From NCBI RefSeq assembly GCF_905475395.1, contig NC_058338.1, forward strand, positions 91,683,435 to 91,747,434: 64,000 nucleotides of DNA, in the 5' to 3' direction. The notes below the pieces were generated by a model that ran no database searches, was not told the DNA's origin, and was given only the letters and a program-made list of their open reading frames with translations. Shown one piece after another: positions 12,360 to 23,500 of this stretch; position 1 is the first letter of the stretch; each line of letters begins with the position of its first letter. The translations under genes and the position numbers were made by a program. The DNA comes from Chrysoperla carnea (lineage: Eukaryota; Arthropoda; Insecta; Neuroptera; Chrysopidae).

Positions 12360-12994
12360 TTTTAACAAAAAGAAAACCGATTTCAAAATAAAAATTTTTC
12401 CAAAACAAATTAATATGCACTAAAAAGTAAAAAAATAACGATAATATAATGTAGTTAAAATTATTGTTATTTTTGGAGTCGGTGCCAGCCAAGGAAACAA
12501 CTCTGACAGAACAGTTTGCTACATTAGCTTGGCTGACACTGAATCCAAAAATAACATAATTTTAACTGCATTATATTATCGTTATTTTTTTACTTTTTAG
12601 TGCATATTAATTTGTTTTGGAAAAGTTTTTATTTTGAAGTCGGTTTTCTTTTTGTTAAAATTTTTTTTTACTTTGTGATTTTTAGTGAATCTGAAGTACA
12701 CTAACTAATTTTTAACTAAAAAAGAATCATCGAAATCGGTTGGCGTGATATTGAGTTATTCGTCCTCTTGTCGTGCATACTTAATGCAAATTGAAGACTT
12801 TTATGGTTTTCTCATGGATTCCGTTGTCAGAACTGGACCAAAATGAAATGGGACCACACGGGAAGCACCAGCTTTCAAATAGATAAAGAATCATCAAAAT
12901 CGGTTCACCCAGTCAAAAATTCTGAGGTAACAAACATTAAAAAAAAAAAATACAGTCGAATTGAAAACCTCTTTTGGTTTGAAGTCGGTTAAAA
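12353..12994 (+). mobile_element. Non-autonomous fold-back element (AACCGACTTC family), copy 1
   Basis: It begins with TTTTAACAAAAAGAAAACCG and ends with TTTGAAGTCGGTTAAAA, so its ends are inverted around the word GAAGTCGGTT. Its first 310 bp form a further near-perfect inverted repeat: arms of about 115 bp (12358-12477 and 12548-12665) flank a centre containing GCCAGCCAAGG / CTTGGCTGAC. A second full copy with the same structure is at 51057-51694. No ORF is seen. An (AAAC)n tract directly precedes it. Confidence 0.75.
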
Positions 12995-13009
12995 ATTCCA
13001 ATAAGATTG

Positions 13010-13265
13010 GATCAAATTTGCGTGTGTTATCAAAAAAATTGAAGTTTTCAACTTGATGAGGTCATCAGAATTCAAAAAATTTAATTTTGCTTTATCACAT
13101 CCAAATTTTATCCAATTTTTGATAAACTAAGTATGTAATCCAAAATTAACCTAGCTCTACTAGGTGTCAAGAATGTGGAGTCCTGGTCCCGGAATTAAGC
13201 ACATAAATCATAGCTAGCGAAAAACTGACATCACAGCTGAAAAGAATGGCCCAAAATTAGTGGGT
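13010..13265 (+). repeat. Repeat flanking the fold-back element, right copy
   Basis: A diverged direct copy of 12005-12310. It again contains AAGAATGTGGAGTCCTGGTC and CACAGCTGAAAAGAATG. Confidence 0.65.
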
Positions 13266-13408
13266 TTTAAATTTTATCCAATTTTGATGTAATCCTACTA
13301 AATTTGTATGTAATGAAATTTATTTTTTATTATTTTTTTGATTTGACTAAAATTAATTTTTTTTAAATATAAGTATCTTTATAAATTGTGGCTCATGTGT
13401 TATTATTA

Positions 13409-13571
13409 GTTGTTTGTTTGTTTGTTACGCTTTCACGCAAAAACTACTGAATGGTTTTGAATGAAACTCTACAATAATATAACTCATACATCAGGAGTTA
13501 TATTATTGTAGAGTTTCATTCAAAACCATTCAGTAGTTTTTGCGTGAAAGCGTAACAAACAAACAAACAAC
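13409..13571. repeat. Perfect 77-bp inverted repeat with 9-bp loop
   Basis: Left arm 13409-13485 and right arm 13495-13571 are exact reverse complements over all 77 bases; the loop is ATACATCAG. The arms contain the word TTACGCTTTCACGCAAAAAC and its complement, i.e. the 3' end of a dispersed insect element also seen at 13.98, 18.8 and 55.7 kb. It is therefore two head-to-head copies of that end. Confidence 0.95.
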
Positions 13572-13599
13572 TTCACTTTCACAGTTATAATATATTTCA

Positions 13600-14027
13600 C
13601 AGTTATAATATACCCGCCCGCTTCAATGGGCTTAAAAGGAAAAACCACCGCTTTATAGCCTCCACCGGTTTTGATTTCACCTATCCCTCTACCATGACAC
13701 TTGAAGGGATTGTTTTGCGCAGCTAAAAGGTCTGAACAGTTTTAAATTTTTTTTATTGTAAAATAGTCATCATTCATTGAGTATATCAGAAAAGATGGCC
13801 TTGAATTTTTTGACATTTAATATTTTAAATTTTGACAGAAATCTTTAAAATAATAAATGTCAAATTAAATTTTATTTTATTTTTTAAATATATCTTTATA
13901 AATTATAGCTCATGTGTTATTCTGATGTATGAGCTATACTATTGTACAGTTTCATTAAAAACCATTTGCTAGTTTTAGCGTGAAAGCGTAACAAACAAAC
14001 AAACAAACAAACATCCTTACTTTCACA
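13600..14027 (+). mobile_element. Dispersed element, interrupted by a Helitron
   Basis: It begins near ACCCGCCCGCTTCAATGGGC and ends with GCGTGAAAGCGTAACAAAC followed by ACATCCTTACTTTCACA. The ending TTTATAATAT resumes only after the Helitron, at 15251. The pattern (CCCGCCCG start, GCGTGAAAG..AACAAAC end, TTATAATAT tail) recurs in this window and, from general knowledge, is common in insect genomes. No ORF is seen. Confidence 0.6.
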
Positions 14028-14469
14028 TCTATATATATAAAAGAAAGTCGTGTTAGTTACTCCACTTATAACTCAAGAACGGCTGAACCGATTTAGCTGA
14101 AAATTGGCAGGGAGGTAGTTTAGAGCCAGGAGATGGACATAGTTATCTTGTTCGACAGCATTCCCGTGTGACTTGACATGAAACGTCAGTCACTATAAAA
14201 CGTGGTATAACAAAAAAGAATCAGACTTGGAATAACAAAACGCAAATGACAGCTATGTAAGTGACGTTTAATGACAGATATGTAATGACGTATGGATGAC
14301 AATTTGATATTTGTAAGAAATCAATAATAAAACTATTTCTATTAAATAAATAATTAACAATTATAATGTAATGATAGTGCCATTGCCCATTCGTAAAAAG
14401 TGAAGTGAACTATACAACTCGGTATGGTTGAAAATTTGAGTTTTTAGGTGAAGTGAAGTTTAATTAATA

Positions 14470-14781
14470 ATGCCGCGACCAAGACGATCGAATCTTTCCC
14501 GACAAAGCCGTGATGCAAGAAGAATACGAAATACTGCAAATGAAAGGACTGAAGAAGAACAAGAAATTGCACGTGAACAGCGCCGCGATAGTATGGCTCG
14601 ACTTCGTGCTTCTCAATCACGAGAGCAAAGTGAAGCAGCCCGTGAAACAGCTCGGTTGGCAATGCAGAATCGTCGAGCGAACAACAGAGGTCAACAAATA
14701 GATAATTTGCGACGCAGAACAAGATATTTATCAAGTGCTGATTTGAATCGAGCAGCGTTTCAATACAACAAATGGACGTAG
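14470..14781 (+). pseudogene. Helitron Rep/helicase N-terminal remnant
   Basis: A 103-residue frame starting MPRPRRSNLSRQSRDARR, very rich in Arg, Gln, Glu and Ala, with repeated RRxxxxARLRASQSREQ-like motifs typical of the N-terminus of insect Helitron proteins. The frame then breaks: the next conserved segment is in another frame (14772-14888). Confidence 0.8.
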
Positions 14782-14888
14782 TTTGCGAGTATTGTGGTGC
14801 ATTAAAGTTTTCCGGAGAAACCCCTGGATTATGCTGCCTTAATGGTAAAGTGAAATTGCCATTGTTGACTCCGCCACCTGAGCCGTAG
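14772..14888 (+). pseudogene. Helitron CxxC segment, frameshifted remnant
   Basis: In the -1 frame relative to the preceding remnant, this encodes MDVVCEYCGALKFSGE and then PGLCCLNGKVKLP. This is the conserved Cys-rich segment preceding the Rep domain in Helitron proteins. A stop at 14886-14888 and the deletion junction follow. Confidence 0.8.
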
Positions 14889-14901
14889 TATTCATTGCTT
14901 T

Positions 14902-15108
14902 GTGGCGAAACACAAGAATCACGCCACAATAAAACCTAAATCACAAGGCCAATCCTTAAAAGTTTGTGGTTTAAATCTAGAACATTCATGTTTTTCCCAT
15001 GGTCAATTATACGTGGCATGTTCACGGGTCGGAAGACCATCTGCGTTGTTTGTTTTTGCGCCTGATAATAAAACAAAAAATGTCGTGTATCACAAGGTAC
15101 TTAAATGA
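14902..15108 (+). pseudogene. Helitron helicase C-terminal remnant
   Basis: The frame encodes KSQGQSLKVCGLNLE, then HGQLYVACSRVGRPSALFVF and APDNKTKNVVY. This is the last part of a Pif1-type helicase as found at the C-terminus of Helitron proteins; motif VI (YVACSRV) is intact. Everything upstream in the helicase is deleted. Confidence 0.85.
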
Positions 15109-15271
15109 AGAGCAACCTATGTACTAAAATACAGAAATAATTATGAATGATTAATGTAGGTATTTAATTTTTTTTGTATTTTTTCCAATTAAAAAAAAAA
15201 ATGCTTATTTATTGCCATTAAGGCGGAACAAAGTTCGCCGGGTCAGCTAGTTTATAATATAATAGAGATAG

Positions 15272-15552
15272 GGATATACCATATATGTAATATACTCCTA
15301 TATGGGCAGTTGGTACGGGAAAGAATGTCCAAACATTACGGTGCCGACAATATTTGTTTTCTCTCTCGTTCGAGACATTTTATCTATACTGCGCATGCTT
15401 GAGAATTCTCTAAAATATGTATTACATGCGCAGAGCTGACAAATGCGATCGGAAGAGTGAGAGAACGATACACTATCTGTTTCACTTAGTCCGAACGCCT
15501 TCCACTTATAGGAACTGACCATATATGTTTACGTATTACATATATGGGATAT
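15272..15552. repeat. Short element with inverted ends
   Basis: The left end ATATACCATATATGTAATATA and the right end GTATTACATATATGGGATAT are imperfect inverted repeats around a 240-bp interior. The interior is less AT-rich than its surroundings and contains CGCATGC and GAGAGAAA motifs. It is 130 bp upstream of the PPP4R4 start codon, so it could overlap the promoter. Confidence 0.4.
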
Positions 15553-15682
15553 ACAACACTACCATAATATATGGGCACATTTACATTTCAATAAAATCAA
15601 AGTAAACTATGATTTGTTTTATTAGTACCCCGAATGTAATTCGTAATTATATACATATTTAGACATTTGAGTTTGGTAATAA

Positions 15683-17508
15683 ATGTTGATAGGAAAGACA
15701 AATTATCAATTATCAAAATCAGCAATTATGGATGAAGAATTGCGACAATTACAACTTGATAAACGTATAAAAGGAAAGGTAATAATAACAATCGTAGTTT
15801 TTTTAACGGGGAGAGTTACATAATTGAGGCACCACGATTTGTGAATTCGCTTGATGTCGGAATATGATTCGGTATTATGGAAAAAAATTTATTTAGCTCC
15901 ATAATTGCTGCAGAAAATCTTATTTTTTCAATAGTTGAAACAAATACGCAAACTGGAAAATAAATTCATGAGTACTAATAAAAGTAACCTTGTCGTTTGA
16001 AAGCATGGGGTAGCCTGCATCAAATCCGGTAGTTCTGATTTTTTGCAGACTTGTTTATGATGTTATTCCAATGAATAATCCATGTTTGTGACCTCGAGCG
16101 CTGAACGCAACCTTCTCAAAATATTCTGGCAACTATAACCCTAAACAGGTTGTTTTTGAAGTACCTTTTCAAGATATTTTTAAAGTAGACTAAATTTGCT
16201 ACAATATGAGACTAAATTCGTCTCTTTAGTAACCCAATTGTTTCCGAGATAAATCCTTTCAAAATTTATCATTTTTTCTTACTTCACCATTTTTTGTAAT
16301 ATTATGTTGTTTTTAATGAATTTTGACGCTGAACAACACTAGTAGACTACGTCGCAGGTAAATGGAACTACTTTCCGCTAGACTAGTTTGAAATACTACT
16401 GAAATATTGCAACTGACGTCTGAAATATTGCAAAAAATTGCAAAGTAAGAAAAAATGATAAATTTTGAACAGCTTTTTCTTGGAAATTATTGGGTCTTGA
16501 GTGACGATCTTAGTCTCATATTGTAGCAAATTTAGTCTTCTTTAAAAATATCTTAAAAAGGTACTTCAAAAACTACCTCTTTAGGGTTATAATTGCCAAA
16601 ATCAGAAAAAAAACTGAAATTTTCTCGCGTTTTTTATCTTTGTCTAACAAGTCAGCTAAAACAAGTTTTGATAAACAAGTCTGCTAAAAATCAGAACTAC
16701 TGGATTTGACGTTAGCTCTGATGCATAAACTTACGTCGATAAATTTTGAAAGGCTTTTATCTCGGAAAGTATTTTGTCTACAAGTCCATTCTCAGCTCAT
16801 ATTGTAGCAAATTTAGTCTACTTTAAAACGTTTTGAAAAGGTTTTATCACCGAACTAGTCCTTTAGGGTTATAATCGCCAAATTCCGAAATTTTCACCGA
16901 TTTTTCGATTTTTAACCAAGTTGCGTTCGGCGCTCTAGGTCACAAACTTGGATTATTCATTGGAATAACATCATAAATAAGTCTGCAAAAAATCTGAACT
17001 ATCAGATTTGATGCAGACTGTAATGTATAAAGTAACTGTAATATAAAAAGATGAAAATCAAAAAGCAGTAGATTTTGTGCTAAGAAAGGTCGTGGGTTTT
17101 AGGATACAGAAAAATTCATAGATGTCATGTAAGCCAAATTGGCAAACTGACTTTTTTTTCTTTACTTTTTATAAGCAGCGTACATATACATAAGCAGAAA
17201 GATCTACATTTTTCGAATTCGACTTTAACTTTCTTAAAAATTTATTCTTGTTTTAGAGTGAACAACTGCTAAGGCAACATTCGTCAATCAGTTCAGATTT
17301 AGCACCAGTAGAACGTGCATGTCAACTATTAAAGTAAATAATAAATAACTTAAAATAAGGTTGATCTGACATTAAGGCTATGTATAGATATAGATAAAAA
17401 TACTTATGTACGGCATGTTCGAGGTGGTATACAAGCTCATCGATGCAGTATTTTTGAAAGGAAAAAATATTTTATCGTTTAATCTTATATATTTAAACGA
17501 GCAATTCT

Positions 17509-17543
<35 letters not shown>

Positions 17544-20500
17544 GATCTTGGAAATGGCTCCAACGATTTTCATGAAAATGAGTATGTAGGGGTTTTTTGG
17601 GGCGATAAGTCGATCTAGCTAGGTTTCATTTATCAGAAATGTCGATTTATCCGTCTTTTAATGAAAAATTCATCAGACATCTATTGGTGTATAACGTAGT
17701 TAATGAAATACAATGCAAATTATAACATAACAAAAAGGAGGCGTTTGAGTAGTCTAAAGTGAAAAAAATTCGTCAGACATCTATTGGTGTATAACGTAGT
17801 TAATGAAATACAATGCAAATTATAACATAACAAAAAGGAGGCGTTTGAGTAGTCTAAAGTGAAAAATATGACTCTTGCTGACATCTATTGGCGAATAACC
17901 GAGCAAAGCTCGGTCATCCAGATATTAATTATTAATGATATCAAGTGGTCATAGTGGTCATAGTGTCCAACAAATTTCATGTTGCGTTTTTTCAGAGCGA
18001 TAATTCAAATATGACGTCATTTGAAAACACAACCTATTCGAAAAAAAAATCATAGATTAAAGTTTGGTAGACTCGCCCAAAGGAAGCCACTCACGAAATT
18101 TCAAGTATGTTTTATCATTTAAAAAAACTCATGGTGTCCCACGGTCTATTATATATTACTTTTAGTAATTAAATAGGTAATTACATTTAAATTCGATTGG
18201 TAAATTTGCTGTGTATTGTCCGATCAACCTTAAAGTTTCATAGTCAATATCGATATAAGTGTACACAAATATTCTATTTTTTCAGTAAGGGCGATGAAAT
18301 TCAACGAATAAATGTCCTGAATTCGTTACCAGAGTTAGCGATGACTGAAAAACAGGCAGTTTATAATAAATTATTACCAAAAGTGATAAGTGTATGTAGG
18401 TATAATTATTTTTAATACTAGCAGATATCCGCCCGTTTTGCTGGGCAATTTAATTAAACTCTAAAAACAAAAACTACCGTGTTACAGCCCTTACTTTCCT
18501 TGACCTCACTTATCCTCCCTTTTGTTCACAATTTTATGCATTTTAAGTTTTTGGTGCGGAAACTTTTTTTTTTTTAATAAATTTTAGCCCACGATACTCG
18601 CTGATAATGTAACTTTCTATAGGTGAAATAATTTTAAGCTGTCGTGGAATTATTATAAGTAGCTGTTAAGTATTATAAAGTACCAAAAAAAAGGTCAGCA
18701 ATAATTGCCCTACGAGAACATAATATCGGGATAAAAAGAATGATATATGTTAATTCATATTATAAACTATCTGGTTCCAAATTTCATCCAAAGTCGTTTA
18801 GTAGTTTTTGCGTGAAAGAGTTACAAACATCCTCACAAACTTTCATATTTAAAATACTAGTAGGATTAGTTCAAATATCGTCAGAAAATCAGCAAGCTTT
18901 TAGCTCATTATATTTTTTGGAATTTTAGAGACCATAAGCCTTAGCAATAAAAATTAACGGACAATTTTTATTCAAAATACTCTAATTCTAGTTTGTTCCT
19001 GACAATATCTGCAACAAATCTTATATATTGGGAGTATTTGTAAATGAAAATAGCTCTTCCGACTTCTATGCTTAGGTGATTAAGTGTCTTTAGTTGATTC
19101 CACACAGTTGGGAAAAACGCACTTTTAATCTACTTAATAACTTACACGAAATTAAATATTTGATAATTGATTTTGTTTTAAAGTTATTACCACAATCATC
19201 AGCTGAATTTCAAATTGTCGCTGCTAAAATGTTTCGAATGTTTGCTGAACGTAATTTGTCTGTATCAACATTGTTACCAGTAGCATTAACAGGACTTCAG
19301 CATGTTGATGCGACCGTACTACAAGCATGGTCTGATGCACTGATGGATGTTATTCCACGATTATCAGGCAAAGTTATACAGTCCCAGGTATATTCTAAAA
19401 AGAATTTCAATTATCTTAATAGCTTAATAATACAATAATAGGATTTCTTCTAAAATAGAGATTACTCTCCCATTTATTTTTTACCTTTTAGAACACTTCT
19501 GATTCTCTTACATCGTCATATTGGAAATAGGCGCAAAAATCTTAATCATCTCTCTTCCATTATTTCATTCAAGCGCCATTTGAATGAGGAGAAGGGAATC
19601 ATACGAATTTCTAGGAGCTTGTAGATAACTAGCCAGATTTTTATAATAACTTTAGGGAAAGAAATTCGTAAAGAGAACTTCCATCAATTCATTGAAAGAT
19701 TTGGAACTACCGGATATCCGGGGTAGCACATTCAGCTGCAGCGGGTGCTTGTTCGGGATCACGTACTCGAGTTCACTACAGTTTTCCCGGGCAGCTTTAA
19801 AAAAATCACGTATATTTAATAACTAAGGGATCCTGATTTAGCCACGGTGTGTGCCCGATCAGATTAATACATTAGTGTTAACGATATTTTGGCGGGTTGG
19901 TTGCTTGGTTGGGTCAATCGGGGTAGTATGTTCAGCTGCTACCTGTTCGGACTCACGTACTTGTGTTCACTAAATTTTGCCCGGACAGCTGCCCGATCGA
20001 GCTAGGATACTAGGGCTCACTAGTATAGTTACGTGGCAGGGTTTTCGGTAGTTGAGGCAAAAGAATCGGCCCCGATCTGGCACCATTCATGATTCACGTT
20101 ATCGGGATTTCTTTTCATTCCCCGAACATTTTAATAATTACCTTCTACCAATATCTTACTTTTGGTCGAGAGCCATTTTCAATGAGTAAACTGAAATTCC
20201 CCTTTGTGCCTTAGACCGCGGGCAAACTTTATTGGTTCAAACTTAATTAAAATTAACTGGTCATTTTTTAACGATTTTAGGTACTATCATTTATAATGAA
20301 AGATTTACAAAAACAATCATCTAAACAAAAAAAGATGAGTTATGCCAGATTGTTAGGTGTGATATCTGAACAGCCTGCCGTTGAAGTAGCAGTGTACGTA
20401 TTTGTAACTTTGATTCCCGGTGAAATTTCCGTATTTTTTCACTTAATAGACTTGTTTACAAAAATTTAAATATTCATATTTTTTTAGAGTTAAAAGCTTT

Positions 20501-23500
20501 TTAAATACCGTGATAGATTTATCAAGAGACCCGATTCCAGAAGTTCGAGGCACAATGTGTTTACAATATCCAGCGATTGTCGAAAGTATGTTACGTTACA
20601 ATATGCCTTAATTCTTGCCATAATTATATTGGATATATATTGTGTTTAGAAATTGGACTTGAAAAATCCATATTAGAATACATTGCTTTCTTTGGTAAAG
20701 ACGAAAATCCAATTGTGCGTGGATCTTTATTATCTGTAATTGGATTGATGTGTAAAGACTTTTCACAAGGTAAGTATGTATAGTATGTGTCTAATTTCTT
20801 TTGATTTTCACGATATAAGAAAAAAAAACAGGGTAATGATTGAGAATGCGTCAAATTTATTGATTACGGCAAAAATTCCTCTGATATTGTTTCTAAGATA
20901 TCCCGACCCTCTTTCAATGTAAGATGACATTTAGATGTCTCATTTTTCTCGCTTTAACCTTGAAATGGTGAAATGTATTTCAGTGATGGTTAAAATAAGA
21001 AAAAATTTGAACAAAAATTCCTTCAAACTTTTAATTTCCAGAAACTTCCACAACGCGGAAATTTTCCATGTTTTCTATCAGATTCATGGAAAATTCATTC
21101 AGTAAATATGGCGAAATCAACAAAATCTTAACTGTTTCATAAAATTAAAAACGATGTTTTTCGTACATTGTCGATAAATACAGCTCTAGAAATTTTTGTG
21201 TGGCTTAATTATACTTAACATACCAACTTCACCATCGCAGGCTTCAATTTGACGGATATCCGATTTTTTTTTTGAAGGCGATAATTGAATATGGAATGCA
21301 AAAAGATAGGTTCCTCGCTGTCTGGCCACTCCAAAATTGCAGAGAATCTTATATTTCAAGTTGTCGGACAACGAACAATTAATTATTGTCTTATAAAATG
21401 ATTTTTTCGATTATTATCTTCCAACAAGTGAAATTTACAAAATTTAAAAATCCCCCGACAAATTTTTGGGGTGCGGAACCCTAGACCCGCACTTGGAACA
21501 TAGCTAAGAACACTTTCCATTAAATTAAATTACCAAAATCAAGCCACCATCAGTTCAGGCGCACGATGTCAAAGACAGACAGACAGACACACACATAGCG
21601 GTCAAACTATGTGTGTGTGTGTCTGTCTGTCTGGGCTATGGTCGATAAAAAAACTTTCCAACAATGACTTCAATGACAATGTATGTTGATGGACACATAT
21701 ACTAAAAGTGCTTATATTTAATTTTTCTTTCGTAGACATTTTAAAAAATTCAATTTTACCATTATTATTAAAGTTAATCGATGTGTGTTCAAATGCTGAC
21801 GACGATACAAAAATAATTCTTGCCAAAGAAATCGGTATTTTATCTTTGTGTTTATCAAATTGTGCTAGCGCTAAAGAATTATCTTTTATTATAAATGTTT
21901 ACCAAAAATTAAGTATGGCTGGATTATCAGTATGTATTTCACATTTTTAGAGATCACATTATACGTTCCACATTCGTTCTACCCATTTAATGGGTTATAT
22001 CCAGTTGCGAGCGCAAAAAAAACACGACTTTTATGAGTTTTTTTTTTTTTTTTTGGGAAGACCATTTATTGAACATAAATATGCAAAACGTATACATATA
22101 GAACATTTCTTTAATTTTAAGATCCCATTGTCCGATTTCAAACATTTGATATGGGACTGCTCTTGTAGGCGATCTCTGGTACAGGTATTAATCGAAGAAA
22201 TAGTCAAAATTATGATTTTTAACAATATGGCGGCTTCCAAAAAAAAAAAAAAAAATCAAAATTATTCTGATTATAAAAATCAGAAACGGTTTGGAAAGAA
22301 TCAGAACGTATAATGTAGGCCTTAACTTTGTTTTAAAAATGTAACGTTAAAATGAATTACGCACAACAGGTTACTGAAATGAAAAAAGGATCTGATCCAT
22401 CAAGAAGTGTAGCAACTAGACAACAATGTGCCATGTCTCTACCGCAAATGACAAATTTTATAATGTCAAAACCGAATATACCAGAAGATGTTATATATGC
22501 GATTATTAAAACTTTAACGTCAGATCCATGTTATGCTGTACGGCGACAAGCCGCTAATAATTTTCAAGATATTGTTAAATTTATGGGTGAGTATAATTGA
22601 ATTACCTATCCTTACAAGCCTGTGCGCAGGAATTATCTAAGAGAGAAGTTCAAACTTTTGTCCGCCGTGTTAGATCATTAAGTCAATAAAAACAAGAAAT
22701 TATTTTTTCGAGAAAGAGAACATTTAATTGGATTAAAATTCAGTCACTATTTTTCAATAAGTTAATTCTGCGGGCTACAGAAAAAACTTTTCCAAAACGC
22801 TGTGTGCATCGACTTCTACACCGCGATGTATATTGAGCGAGGGCTGAGCCGATCTAAGGTATGTTTTGAGACGACGCAAGGTTGAAAAATGGAGCGTTAA
22901 TTCGCCGCTGTTGCCACGGGCAAAACTGACAAACGCGAAGCATTTGGTAGATATTCGGAAACGCATCTTTATTGCAAATATCGAGTGCTTCCAGTGAATT
23001 TTTGGCACCCAAAAATTGAGAAAATATTGCGATATTCGAAAATCGATCTATAATCTTCAACTGAATCAGGCTGTGCATTCGAGCGTTTAGTCTGTATGAC
23101 GTGAACAGTCAGTTTTTTTTTCCAAAAAAAGACACATTTCTCATAAATCGTACAAAGAATCGATATGAATTTTTTACAAAAAACGTATAAAAGGATGATT
23201 TTTGTTATCATTTTCATTTCAACTCTTTAAGGTATTTCGATATCGTAAAAATGAAAATGATACCAATGATTTGAAATTTTATTTATCAATCATCCATTTA
23301 TAGGTCTTTTGTGACAAATTCATATCGATTCTCTGTACGGCTTAGTATATATATATATGAACCATGAAAGTAAGTGTTTTAAAAAAATTGTTCATGTTTA
23401 TGCACAGTTCTTAATTTTGATATGATTTTAAAGCTTAAAGCTGGAGGAATATTGATAAAAGTTTTGTATGTAAATGATAAAACATATTTCAAAGCACTTA

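Larger units (their letters stand above)
14028..15250 (+). mobile_element. Internally deleted Helitron
   Basis: It has the hallmarks of a Helitron: a 5' end TCTATATATATAAAAGAAAG, a 3' subterminal hairpin GGCGGAACAAAGTTCGCC and a terminal CTAG at 15247-15250. It is inserted exactly between an A (14027) and a T (15251), with no target duplication. It retains remnants of the N-terminal region and the extreme C-terminal helicase region of the Rep/helicase protein; the replication-initiator and most helicase domains are missing. The source protein is normally well over 1000 residues, so this copy cannot be autonomous. Confidence 0.9.

Noticed and set aside
14444-14929. 161-codon minus-strand frame
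   Set aside because: It is antisense to the Helitron Rep/helicase remnants, which have recognisable protein motifs on the plus strand.
17378-17618. Overlapping plus and minus frames through the (TA)n tract
   Set aside because: The frames exist because TA repeats encode YIYI without stops; no gene.
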